A DNA stretch of 64,000 nt, taken from the NCBI RefSeq assembly GCF_004349055.1, contig NZ_SMKX01000018.1:1-64000 (forward strand). The letters are read 5' to 3'. Shown piece after piece: positions 1-17,514 of the stretch (the first letter of the stretch is position 1; every line of letters starts with the position of its first letter). The stretch comes from Kribbella antibiotica. Lineage in GTDB: Bacteria; Actinomycetota; Actinomycetes; Propionibacteriales; Kribbellaceae. Both the position numbers and the translations under genes were made by a program. The notes under the pieces were generated by a model, which was not told the origin of the DNA, ran no database searches, and worked only from the letters and a program-made list of their open reading frames with translations.

Positions 1-89
1 CCCCCCACCTACGCCCCGATCAGCCCTTGCCGCCGGGGCTCGAACGCCTGACATTCTCCGGTAGTCGGCCGACAAGTTTTGGCGGCTGA

Positions 90-126
90 GGGGACCGCGG
101 ACACCCGGTTGGGTATCCGCGGCCCC
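90..126 (-). terminator. Candidate terminator hairpin after the lectin esterase
   Basis: CCGCGGA (95-101) pairs with TCCGCGG (116-122), ACCC with GGGT inside, and flanking G and C runs extend the stem. It lies just beyond the stop codon of the minus-strand esterase. No clear T tract follows, so this is a structural call only. Bases 1-89 show nothing else I can recognise. Confidence 0.5.
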
Positions 127-151
127 CAGTAGGTGTGGGTGGTTCAGCGGG

Positions 152-1444
152 TCAGGCCTTGGACCAGCGCTGGTTGGGGTTGTTGGTGCAGGTCTGGACG
201 GATGCGGGCGAGCCGTTGGCGGTGTTGCTGGCGGTCAGGCACAGGCCGCCTTGACCGGTGATGGTGCCGTTGTCGTTGAGGTTCCACTGCTGGTTGGCGC
301 CGCCGGTGCAGTCCCAGATCCGGGACGCGCTACCCGGTACGGCGTTGGCTGGCGCCTCGAGGCATTTGCCCAGCACCTGCAGGGATTGAGCGTTGCGGGT
401 GAACTGCTGGTTGGCGTTGGTGTGGCAGTCCCAGACGACCGTCGCGGTGCCGTTGGCCGAGTTCGCGCCGGTGACGTCCAGGCAGCGGCCGGCGGACTCG
501 CTGCGCAGGCGGAAGCTGGTCGGCGTCGGGGTGGTGTCGCCGGTGAAGAACTTCCACACCTCGCCCTTGACCCAACTGCGGGCACCGCTCTCACACCCCG
601 CGCAACCGTCGACCGGCCCCTGCTGGTGGCCGCCGTCGAAAGCAGCCCAGACCACCGGATACCCAGCGCGGCATCCCGAGTAGGTGGTCGTGATGTGCGT
701 GCGGCTGCCCGACGCCGGTTCGCGCGGACTCTGCGCCGTACAGCCGTTGTTGCGGACGAACCTGTCCCGCAGCCCGCGACCGCCGCCGATGTTGTCCGAG
801 ATGCCGTGGATTCCCATGTAGGCAAAGGGTTGCGTGCCGCCACTGCACCCGCTGATACCACCAGGGGCAGCGATTGCGGCGACCGCGCGGAAGGTCGTTG
901 CTCTGGCGCAGGCGAGGGCGTAGCTCATCGCGCCGCCGTAGCTGAAGCCGAGGGCGAAGCGCTGGGTCGAGTCGACGCAGAGGTCGCTCTCGATCCGCCG
1001 GATCATGTCGTCGGTGAAGGTGACGTCCTCACCACCGGAGTTGCCCCAACCGTTGTTGAGGCCTTGCGGCGCGACGAAGATCGCGGTGTTGTTCGCCAGC
1101 GCCTTAAGGCCGTAGTGGGCGTAGACCTCGCCGTCGCTGCCACCGCCGGCGACCTGCTGCATCGTGCCGCCCAGCCAGTGGAATCCGAAGACCAGCCGGT
1201 ACTGCGTGTTGTTGTTGTAGTTGTCGGGGACGCTCAGGATGAAGCTGCGGTTCTTGCCGTTGCTCTGGATGGTGTAGGTGCCGCTCCGCAGCGTCGGCGC
1301 CTTGCCACAACCGGGAGACCCTGCAAGCGGAACAGCGTCCGAGGACGCCGGCGCTGGCTTGGCTTCGGCCACCCCCGCGCCGGACAGGACCAGCGCGGCG
1401 ACCGCGAACGGTGCCAGCCAGCGGCGGAGAAGATGTTGTTTCAT
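152..1444 (-). CDS. Secreted CE1/PHB-depolymerase-type esterase with C-terminal ricin lectin
   Basis: Product of 430 residues. A signal peptide (1-28, ending AEA) is followed by an esterase domain of the PHB-depolymerase/feruloyl-acetylxylan esterase type (about 45-300). The lipase box GFSYGG puts the nucleophile at Ser168; Asp217 (HGISD) and His273 (DGGH) are likely triad partners. A short Thr/Pro linker (about 301-310) leads to a ricin-type beta-trefoil (CBM13) with repeated QQW/QRW motifs, ending NQRWSKA. The start at 1444 is chosen because GGAG sits six bases upstream and the signal peptide begins there; the frame continues upstream without homology. It is the last gene of the xylanase operon and a tandem paralogue of the preceding gene. 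In context it probably removes acetyl or feruloyl groups from xylan; true PHB depolymerase activity is less likely. The substrate is inferred. Confidence 0.85.
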   Translation of the reverse strand: MKQHLLRRWLAPFAVAALVLSGAGVAEAKPAPASSDAVPLAGSPGCGKAPTLRSGTYTIQSNGKNRSFILSVPDNYNNNTQYRLVFGFHWLGGTMQQVAGGGSDGEVYAHYGLKALANNTAIFVAPQGLNNGWGNSGGEDVTFTDDMIRRIESDLCVDSTQRFALGFSYGGAMSYALACARATTFRAVAAIAAPGGISGCSGGTQPFAYMGIHGISDNIGGGRGLRDRFVRNNGCTAQSPREPASGSRTHITTTYSGCRAGYPVVWAAFDGGHQQGPVDGCAGCESGARSWVKGEVWKFFTGDTTPTPTSFRLRSESAGRCLDVTGANSANGTATVVWDCHTNANQQFTRNAQSLQVLGKCLEAPANAVPGSASRIWDCTGGANQQWNLNDNGTITGQGGLCLTASNTANGSPASVQTCTNNPNQRWSKA

Positions 1445-1482
1445 GAAGTGCTCCTGTTCTCTGCGTCGTCGTTCACGTTCGG

Positions 1483-2394
1483 CTACGAACCGACACTGGT
1501 GAAGAAGTTCCACACCGCTGGGGCGGTCCAGGTCCGCCAACCCTCGCCACCACCGTCGATGGGACCAGGGCCGTGGCCGCCGTCGAAGGCTGCCCAGACC
1601 ACCGGATACCCGGCTCGGCATCCCGAGTAGTTCGTGATGATGTGCGTGCGGCTGCCCGACGCCGGTTCGCGCGGGCTTTGCGCCGTACAGCCGTTGTTCC
1701 GGACGAACTTGTCGCGCAAGGACCGCCCGTTGGAGATGTTCAGCACCGAGTCGTTGATGCCGTGAATTCCCATGTAGGCAATCGGCTGGCTGCCGCCGCT
1801 GCATCCGCTCAGTTGCGCGCCGGAGTAGACCGCGACCGCGCGGAAGGTCGTCGCCCGGGCGCAGGCGAGGGCGTAGCTCATACCGCCGCCGTAGCTGAAG
1901 CCGAGAGCGAAACGCTTGGCCGTATCGACGCAGAGGTCGCTTTCGATCCGGCGCATGATGTCGTCGGTCAGCGTCACGTCCTCGCCACCGGAGTTGGCCC
2001 AGCCGTTGCCGATGCCCTGCGGTGCAACGAAGATCGCGCTGTTGTTCGCCAGCCGCCGCTGTCCGTAGTACGACCAGTTGTAGCCGTCGGTTCCGCCCGA
2101 GTCGACGTCACCGGCGGTGCCGCCGCGCCAGTGGTATCCGAAGATCAACCGGTACTGCGTATTGCGGTTGTAGTTGTCGGGCAGCCTGAGGATGAACGTT
2201 CGGTTCTTGCCGCTGCTCTGGATGGTTTTCGTGCCACTGGTGAGCGTCGGCGCCTTGCCACAGCCCGCGGACGCGGCCAGCGGAGCAGCCGCTGCGGGTG
2301 CCGGCTGGGCTTCGGCAGGCCCAGTACCGCCGAAGATCAGCGCTGCGGCGATGATCGGGGTCCACCATCGTGCACGGCGATGCGTCATGGTCAT
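1483..2394 (-). CDS. Secreted CE1/PHB-depolymerase-type esterase, no lectin
   Basis: Product of 303 residues. A signal peptide ending near AEAQPAPA precedes one esterase domain very like that of the next gene (shared CGKAPTL, PDNYN, SGGEDVT, GFSYGG, REPASGSRTH blocks). The lipase box GFSYGGGM supplies the nucleophilic Ser, with Asp in HGINDS and His in DGGHGPG. The protein stops at FFTSVGS, exactly where the paralogue runs into its linker and lectin, so the pair looks like a tandem duplication with lectin gain or loss. GAGGAG lies six bases before the ATG at 2394; a second in-frame ATG at 2388 has poorer spacing. The gene starts 10 bp after the upstream stop, so it is in the same operon. A role in xylan deacylation is inferred from context. 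Confidence 0.85.
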   Translation of the reverse strand: MTMTHRRARWWTPIIAAALIFGGTGPAEAQPAPAAAAPLAASAGCGKAPTLTSGTKTIQSSGKNRTFILRLPDNYNRNTQYRLIFGYHWRGGTAGDVDSGGTDGYNWSYYGQRRLANNSAIFVAPQGIGNGWANSGGEDVTLTDDIMRRIESDLCVDTAKRFALGFSYGGGMSYALACARATTFRAVAVYSGAQLSGCSGGSQPIAYMGIHGINDSVLNISNGRSLRDKFVRNNGCTAQSPREPASGSRTHIITNYSGCRAGYPVVWAAFDGGHGPGPIDGGGEGWRTWTAPAVWNFFTSVGS

Positions 2395-2404
2395 AGCGGG
2401 CTCC

Positions 2405-6469
<4,065 letters not shown>

Positions 6470-6505
6470 TCACACCCTTGATCTGAGTCGGGCGGGAAGG
6501 GTTGA

Positions 6506-8011
6506 TCAGCAGGAGTTCGTCTGGGCGAGCAGGCCCATTCGCCAGGGCAGCTTCAGGTAGTCACCACCGGCACCGGGATCCTGTCCCTGGTAGACGAACT
6601 GCAGCCGGCACGGATCGATGGTCAGCGTCTGATCGTTGCTTGCCCGGACCAGTTCGCCGTGGCTGATGTCCTGCGTCCAGGCACCGTTGGGGAAGGTGAC
6701 GTTGTTGCGGCCGGCAAAGGGTTGGCTCTCGGTCGCAGCCAGCGGAGTCCAGTTGCCGGTGAGGCTGGTGGAGGTGAAGGACCGGAAGTACCGCCGTCCG
6801 GTGCCTCCGATCGCCTCCTGCATCAGCAGGAACTGGTTGGACCCGGCCACCTTGTACACGTTGGTCGCTTCGAACAGCGCGAATTTGGAGTCCGACAGCA
6901 CGATCTGGGTGTTGCCGAACCCGTTCGGGAAGTTGGCCAGGGTGGTCTGGGCCCGATAGATGTGGCCGTTGTCGTCGCTGAAGAACAGGAAGCAGTTCGC
7001 GGTGTCACAGATGACCCAGAAGTCGATCCAGGTCCCGTCGCCCTTGTTCTGGCGCACGATGTCGGGCTCCTGGGCGATGAACGTCCGCGGTGCCGACCAC
7101 GACCGCGGATCGGCCGGGTTGGTGCTCGTCGAGTACGTCGGCGGCGCGGTCTGGTAGACCAGGTACCACAGGTTCTTCGGCGCGAAGTGGAACAACTGCG
7201 GAGCCGCCCGATAGCCCGGACCGATCGCCGAAGCCGTGTCCAGGTAGGTGTGCGGAGCCGCCGCGGCCTGCGACCAGTCGCTGAAGTTGAAGTTCACCAG
7301 ACCCCAACCGTTCGACCCCGCGGTGGTCGCGTAGACCAGCCACTGGTTGTTGTGCCGGACGACCGAGAAGTCCTTGATGGAGTAGCGGTTCGGGTGTTGC
7401 GCGTCGGCCTTGGGACCCGCCAGCACACCGCTGGACGACCAGCGGAAAGTGGACGGCAACGCACCACTACTGGTGACGCGAGCCAGCGACCACTGCTGGT
7501 TGGTACCGCCGCCGTCGGCACGCTGGACAAGTCTCGCCCCGTCTGCCGTGGATCCACTCGGGATCTCGAGTGCCTTGTTGCTGTTGCGGTTGATCAGCCG
7601 CACGTGGCCGTCGGACGAGTCAGCCAGCCGGAACTGCTGATTCGTTCCACTGTGGTCGCTCCACTGCACGATCTCGGCCCCGTCGGCGACCGAGGAGTTG
7701 GAGACGTCGAGCGCCTTGCCGGAGTGCCGTGCGCGCAGCCGGTAATAGCCGCCGCCGGAATCCACGAACTGGAACTGCTGGTTGGTGCCGTCGTGGCGCG
7801 CCCATTGCTGGGCCGCGGCGCCGTCGGCAGTGCCTGCCCCCGAAATGTCCACTGCTTTGCCACTCGCCCGGTTCACCAGGACGTACCAGGCGTTCGGATC
7901 CACGGTGGCTGCGTGGGCGGGAATCGCGCTGACGGCTGCCACCAGGCCGGCCACCAGGCCGGCCACCAGCGTTAGCGCCATTGCGAGCGCCATCGCTTTT
8001 ATTCGCTGCAT
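6506..8011 (-). CDS. GH62 alpha-L-arabinofuranosidase with N-terminal ricin lectin
   Basis: Product of 501 residues. A signal peptide (1-34, ending AHA) is followed by a ricin-type lectin of the RICIN_B2 style (about 38-170, repeated GTNQQF/QQW) and then a GH62 five-bladed propeller (about 185-501). GH62 landmarks are IKDFSVV (catalytic Asp), QEPDIV, the segment FALFEATNVYK (candidate acid Glu), and DISHGELVRA near the end. GH62 enzymes release arabinose from arabinoxylan. AGGAGGAG lies 7 bp before the ATG and overlaps the stop codon of the xylanase gene upstream (gap 12 bp), so the two are co-translated neighbours. Unlike the other lectin enzymes here, the lectin is at the N-terminus. Confidence 0.93.
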   Translation of the reverse strand: MQRIKAMALAMALTLVAGLVAGLVAAVSAIPAHAATVDPNAWYVLVNRASGKAVDISGAGTADGAAAQQWARHDGTNQQFQFVDSGGGYYRLRARHSGKALDVSNSSVADGAEIVQWSDHSGTNQQFRLADSSDGHVRLINRNSNKALEIPSGSTADGARLVQRADGGGTNQQWSLARVTSSGALPSTFRWSSSGVLAGPKADAQHPNRYSIKDFSVVRHNNQWLVYATTAGSNGWGLVNFNFSDWSQAAAAPHTYLDTASAIGPGYRAAPQLFHFAPKNLWYLVYQTAPPTYSTSTNPADPRSWSAPRTFIAQEPDIVRQNKGDGTWIDFWVICDTANCFLFFSDDNGHIYRAQTTLANFPNGFGNTQIVLSDSKFALFEATNVYKVAGSNQFLLMQEAIGGTGRRYFRSFTSTSLTGNWTPLAATESQPFAGRNNVTFPNGAWTQDISHGELVRASNDQTLTIDPCRLQFVYQGQDPGAGGDYLKLPWRMGLLAQTNSC

Positions 8012-8023
8012 GTCAGTCTCCTC

Positions 8024-9816
<1,793 letters not shown>

Positions 9817-9938
9817 GCCGAATGTTCGGGTCTGAACGTTCGTGCTTGCCTCTGATCAACGGATGGACAGGTCCCCGCTGACGGCAGATATTTCTTGCAC
9901 ATATCGCAACCCTCGAACCGCTCAGAAGGGGCGAGTAC

Positions 9939-10949
9939 ATGATCCGAAAAATGCTGAATCTCCTGGTGGTGTCAGCACTCGGGCTGACCGGCGTGGTCGT
10001 CACCACGGCGCCGGCCAGTGCTGCCACCAACCAGTTCCACGGCATGAACTGGGCTGTCCTGGGTGACAACTTCAACAAGAATCCGCTCGTCCTCCACGGC
10101 CTCAGCCAAAGTGACAGCAACGCGACCGTCCGCGCCAAGGCCAACGCCCTGTACGACGACATGGCGGCGGTCGGGGTCAACACCGTCCGGCTGCCGGTCA
10201 ACACCCACACCGTAGGCACCGCCTGGTGGGAGGCCTACCGAGGGGCCATCGACGCGGCGACCGCGCGCGGCTTCAAGGTCATCCTGGCCTACTGGGAGGA
10301 TGCTGCCGCTTCGGGCGGCAAGGTCACGAACTACACCGCCTGGAACACGATGTGGTCGCGAGTGACGAGCACCTACGGTTCCAACGCAGGAGTCTACTTC
10401 GAGCCGATGAACGAGCCGCACGGCTACAGCTCGACGGAATGGCGAAATGTCGCCGCCGAGTGGCTCAGGTACCACTACTCGGCCGTGCCCAGCCGGGTGC
10501 TGATCGGCGGTACCGGCTTCAGCCAGGATCTGCGGGACATCTGCAATGACAGCCGCTTCAACGGCACGCTGGTGTCCTTTCACACCTACGCCTTCTTCGC
10601 CGGCTCGATGACGTACGACGCTTGGCGCAGCTACATCCAGACCCGGCTGGGTAACTGCGGTTCGCGCGCGGTGATGACCGAATACGGCTCGCCGATGTCG
10701 AACGGCCTCAACTACGCCAACGCATCCAGCACCGACAACTTCGTGCGCTACCTGCGGGCCGCCACCCAGGTCATGCGGGACAACCAGATGGGTGGTACCT
10801 ACTGGCCCGCGCTCGGTGGCAAACGCACCGACGGCGGCAGCTTCGACTGGTACTCGATGTTCGCCCTGAGCGGTAGCGGCACCAATCTCAATCTGGCTGT
10901 CCGCAACGCCTCCGGCCGCGACCGGATCAGGTACGGCTGGGGTTTGTAG
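9939..10949 (+). CDS. Secreted GH5-family glycoside hydrolase
   Basis: Product of 336 residues: signal peptide (1-29, ending ASA) and one GH5 beta/alpha barrel. The acid/base is Glu159 in YFEPMNEPHG and the nucleophile is Glu248 in AVMTEYGS; conserved Arg in NTVRLP and His215 in SFHTY also fit clan GH-A. Unlike most of its neighbours it has no binding module and is only a catalytic domain. AAGGGG lies eight bases before the ATG. It is transcribed divergently from the xylanase operon and shares its intergenic control region, so joint regulation is likely. Endoglucanase, mannanase or another beta-glycanase activity is possible; the subfamily cannot be fixed by eye. Confidence 0.88.
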   Translation: MIRKMLNLLVVSALGLTGVVVTTAPASAATNQFHGMNWAVLGDNFNKNPLVLHGLSQSDSNATVRAKANALYDDMAAVGVNTVRLPVNTHTVGTAWWEAYRGAIDAATARGFKVILAYWEDAAASGGKVTNYTAWNTMWSRVTSTYGSNAGVYFEPMNEPHGYSSTEWRNVAAEWLRYHYSAVPSRVLIGGTGFSQDLRDICNDSRFNGTLVSFHTYAFFAGSMTYDAWRSYIQTRLGNCGSRAVMTEYGSPMSNGLNYANASSTDNFVRYLRAATQVMRDNQMGGTYWPALGGKRTDGGSFDWYSMFALSGSGTNLNLAVRNASGRDRIRYGWGL

Positions 10950-10971
10950 ACAGACAGCACGACATCAGAGC

Positions 10972-11003
10972 AAGGGCAGGTCGGCGAGAGCCGGTCTGCC
11001 CTT
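10972..11003 (+). terminator. Terminator hairpin after the GH5 gene
   Basis: AAGGGCAG (10972-10979) pairs with CTGCCCTT (10996-11003); two G-U pairs join this to an inner CGGC/GCCG, giving a continuous 14-bp stem closed by GAGA. It separates the GH5 gene from the adenylation gene, which has its own AGGAGG site. Confidence 0.75.
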
Positions 11004-11032
11004 TCGGTTTCGCCCCGAACCAGGAGGTCGTC

Positions 11033-12520
11033 ATGTATGACCAGCTCACTCCCGCCGACCGGATTCTCTTCCAGCACTACGGACACGGCCGCATCGACCG
11101 GCCGGCGTTCGGCCGTATCCACCACGCAATCGAGGCGCAGGCGCGCAACCATCCGCGGCTGACCGCGGTCGAACACCTCGGCGTCCGGCTGACGTACCAG
11201 GAACTCGACCAGCAGGCAGATCACCTCGCCAACCGGCTCGCCGTACTGGGAGTCCGGGCGGGTGACCGGGTCGGACTGTTCCTCACCCGCTCACCGCAGA
11301 TGGTCGTCGGGATCCTCGCCATCCTGAAGGCCGGCGCCGCCTATGTTCCGCAGGACATCCGGATCACTCCCCCGCATCATCTGCGCCACGTCGTCAGCAC
11401 GGCCGGCATCCGGGTCATCCTCACCACCAGCCAGTACGACGTACCGGCTGAGCTCGGCGAGATCGTCGCAATCGACACGGTCGCGGCCGAGGCCGAGGCC
11501 GACCCACCGCGAGCCGAGCAGGACGGCGAAGCAGCCGTGGTGATCTTCACCTCCGGCACCACCGGAGCGCCCAACGGCGTCCAGGTCACCCACGCCAACC
11601 TGTGCAACGTCCTGCTCACCGAGCCGGGATCCTTGGGCATCCGGCCCGGTGACCGGGTCGGGCAGTTGCTGAACATCGCGTTCGACATGGCCGCCTGGGA
11701 GATCCTCGGCACCCTCGCTCACGGCGGCACCTTGGTTGTCCGAGGCAACGACCTGGCCACGGTCGCAGCAAGTCTGAACGTCGTCATCGCCACGCCGAGC
11801 ATCCTGGCCGGCCTGGACCCGGCCGCCTGCCCGGCGGTCCGTACCGTCGCCGTCGCGGGTGAACGATGCCCGGAGAATCTGGCCGTGGCGTGGTCGCGAC
11901 GAGCAGCGTTTCACAACTGCTGTGGCCCGACCGAGGTCACCATCGTCAACACCGTGCAGCGCTACGACGGCGTACTGACCATCGGCCGGCCGGTCCCCAA
12001 CACGACGGTCTACATCCTGGACGACGACCTGCGCCCCTGCCCGATCGGAGAGATCGGCGAGATGTGGGCCGGCGGCGCCTGTGTCACCGACGGGTATGTG
12101 GGTAACGAGGCGCTGACCGCCGAACGGTACCGGCCGGATCCGTTCCTCGGTGGCGCCCACAGGATGTTCCGAACCCGCGACCTGGCCCGGTGGACTCCGG
12201 ACGGTCAGCTCGAACATCACGGCCGGACCGACGACCAGGTGAAGCTGCGGGGATTCCGCGTCGAGCTCGACGCAGTCACCTCGGCACTCGAGCAGACTCC
12301 GGGCTGCGCTCGCGCCGCCGCCGTACTGCACGACGACCGGCTGGTCGGTTTCGTCAGCCCGGCGACCGTGCAGCCGGAGGTGGCCCGGCGAGTCGTCGGG
12401 CAACTGTTGCCCTACTACTATTCGCCGACCCTGATCGTGGCGGTCGACAAGCTGCCGGTGACCGACCGCGGCAAGATCGATCGGCGTGCGCTGATGTCTC
12501 GGCTGGACACTGTCGCATGA
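11033..12520 (+). CDS. Stand-alone adenylation (AMP-binding) enzyme, NRPS-like
   Basis: Product of 495 residues. It is a complete ANL-superfamily adenylation enzyme: the P-loop-like motif VVIFTSGTTGAPNGV (about 175-190), FDMAAWEIL, NCCGPTE, the YRTGD-equivalent FRTRDLARW, and the hinge and catalytic lysine region VTDRGKIDRRAL at the end. Layout and motifs are those of amino-acid-activating NRPS A domains, but there is no carrier (PCP) or condensation domain: the chain stops right after the C-terminal subdomain. The N-terminal 45 residues (LTPADRILFQHYGHG) precede the usual A-domain start. The start has AGGAGG six bases upstream. The stop overlaps the next start (ATGA), so both proteins are made together. 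The substrate is unknown. Confidence 0.85.
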   Translation: MYDQLTPADRILFQHYGHGRIDRPAFGRIHHAIEAQARNHPRLTAVEHLGVRLTYQELDQQADHLANRLAVLGVRAGDRVGLFLTRSPQMVVGILAILKAGAAYVPQDIRITPPHHLRHVVSTAGIRVILTTSQYDVPAELGEIVAIDTVAAEAEADPPRAEQDGEAAVVIFTSGTTGAPNGVQVTHANLCNVLLTEPGSLGIRPGDRVGQLLNIAFDMAAWEILGTLAHGGTLVVRGNDLATVAASLNVVIATPSILAGLDPAACPAVRTVAVAGERCPENLAVAWSRRAAFHNCCGPTEVTIVNTVQRYDGVLTIGRPVPNTTVYILDDDLRPCPIGEIGEMWAGGACVTDGYVGNEALTAERYRPDPFLGGAHRMFRTRDLARWTPDGQLEHHGRTDDQVKLRGFRVELDAVTSALEQTPGCARAAAVLHDDRLVGFVSPATVQPEVARRVVGQLLPYYYSPTLIVAVDKLPVTDRGKIDRRALMSRLDTVA

Positions 12521-13710
12521 CTACTGAGCTCAGTCTCCCGGCCCCAGGACGGTCGTTGCGAGCACAGGTCAAGCGCCGTCCGTTCACCCATCACAACCGG
12601 CTCGCCGCCGCCGTCGTACTGATCAATGTCGCGTCGATCCCGATCGCCGATCCGTCGACGATGGTGCTGGCCAACTTCACTCTCGCGGTGCTGATCCGCC
12701 AGCAGTACGTGATCAATCTGCTGTTCTGGCTGGCGACCAGCGTGCCCACCCACTGGCCGCTGCGGATCCGGTGGACGATGGGCAAGATCTACCACTTCGG
12801 CGGTCTGCACGTCGGTGGATCGTTGTGCGCCACCGCATGGTTCCTCTTCACCGCCCCCTCCCTCGTCCTGACCTGGGTCATCCTGGCGCTGCTGCTCACG
12901 ATGATCGTGCTGGCACTGCCGTCACTACGGGCCTGGCAGCACAACTGGTTCGAACGAGCGCACCGTTTCGGCGGCTGGTCCGTCCTCGCGCTGTTCGCAC
13001 TGCACGCAGTGGAGACCGCCAGTACGGCGAGCCTCTGGGTACTCGCGGTCGTCGCTTTCAGCGTGCTGCTGCCCTGGCTGCGGTTGCGGCGAGTGCCGGT
13101 CCGGATCGAGCGGCCGTCGCGGCACGTCGCGCTGGTGCGGTTCGGGTACGGCGTGACGCCGTTCGCCGGATCATCCACCGCGGTGAGCCGGAATCCCTTG
13201 CTGGAGTGGCATTCCTTCGCCAATGTGCCGACGCCCGGACAGCCCGGGTTCCGGCTGACGATCTCGCGCGCGGGTGACTGGACGGGCGCCCTCATCGACG
13301 ACGCTCCGCCGTACCTGTGGGTCAAAGGCATCCCGACCGCCGGGGTCGGCAACATCGACAAGCTCTTCCGCAAGGTCGTCTGGGTCGCGACCGGAAGCGG
13401 CATCGGCCCGTGCCTGCCGCATCTGCTCGCCGGTGATACGCCGTCACTGCTCGTCTGGTCGACCAGGCACCCACGCCAGACGTACGGCGACGCGCTGGTC
13501 GACGAAATCCTCGGCGCCCAGCCGGATGCGGTCATCTGGGACACCGACGCCGCAGGCAAACCGGACCTGCTCGCGCTGACCTACCTGGCCTATGTGCAGT
13601 CCGGTGCCGAGGCCGTCATCTGCATCTCGAACAAGTTGACCACCTGGCAGATCGTCGAGGAACTGGAGATGCGCGGCGTTCCGGCCTTCGGTGCGATCTG
13701 GGATTCGTGA
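12517..13710 (+). CDS. Integral membrane protein with FNR-like NAD(P)-binding C-terminus (TmpA-like)
   Basis: Product of 397 residues. The first part (about 30-195) has several membrane helices with histidines (KIYHFGGLHVGG, ERAHRFGGW, ALFALHAVE) that could bind heme, as in ferric-reductase/cytochrome b-type proteins. The second half (about 200-397) resembles a ferredoxin-reductase fold: WHSFAN in place of the usual HPFT flavin motif, and WVATGSGIGPCLPHLL as an NAD(P)-binding loop. From memory the pairing with an adenylating enzyme recalls fungal TmpA-type membrane flavoproteins, but I cannot verify this. It begins with ATG overlapping the stop of the adenylation gene by four bases, and is followed by a bidirectional terminator, so the two genes form a closed unit. 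The FAD motif is atypical. Confidence 0.7.
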   Translation: MTTELSLPAPGRSLRAQVKRRPFTHHNRLAAAVVLINVASIPIADPSTMVLANFTLAVLIRQQYVINLLFWLATSVPTHWPLRIRWTMGKIYHFGGLHVGGSLCATAWFLFTAPSLVLTWVILALLLTMIVLALPSLRAWQHNWFERAHRFGGWSVLALFALHAVETASTASLWVLAVVAFSVLLPWLRLRRVPVRIERPSRHVALVRFGYGVTPFAGSSTAVSRNPLLEWHSFANVPTPGQPGFRLTISRAGDWTGALIDDAPPYLWVKGIPTAGVGNIDKLFRKVVWVATGSGIGPCLPHLLAGDTPSLLVWSTRHPRQTYGDALVDEILGAQPDAVIWDTDAAGKPDLLALTYLAYVQSGAEAVICISNKLTTWQIVEELEMRGVPAFGAIWDS

Positions 13711-13720
13711 GGAGCTGAGG

Positions 13721-13758
13721 TTGGCGCCGGACCACCGACAGCGGCGGTCCGGCGCCAA
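13721..13758. terminator. Bidirectional terminator between convergent genes
   Basis: TTGGCGCCGGACC (13721-13733) is perfectly complementary to GGTCCGGCGCCAA (13746-13758), a 13-bp stem with a 12-base loop that can form further pairs. It lies between the stop codons of the membrane flavoprotein (plus) and the lectin esterase (minus). Confidence 0.8.
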
Positions 13759-13774
13759 TCTGCCACAGCGATCG

Positions 13775-17466
<3,692 letters not shown>

Positions 17467-17514
17467 GGAGGTTCACCTTTCCGAGGGGCGGTTGGTACTC
17501 GGTGATCCCGTCGT

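Noticed and set aside
251-1630. Long open frame opposite the lectin esterase
   Set aside because: It mirrors the minus-strand gene, has no ribosome site or domain, and shows the Arg/Ala/Val-rich composition that high-GC antisense frames produce.
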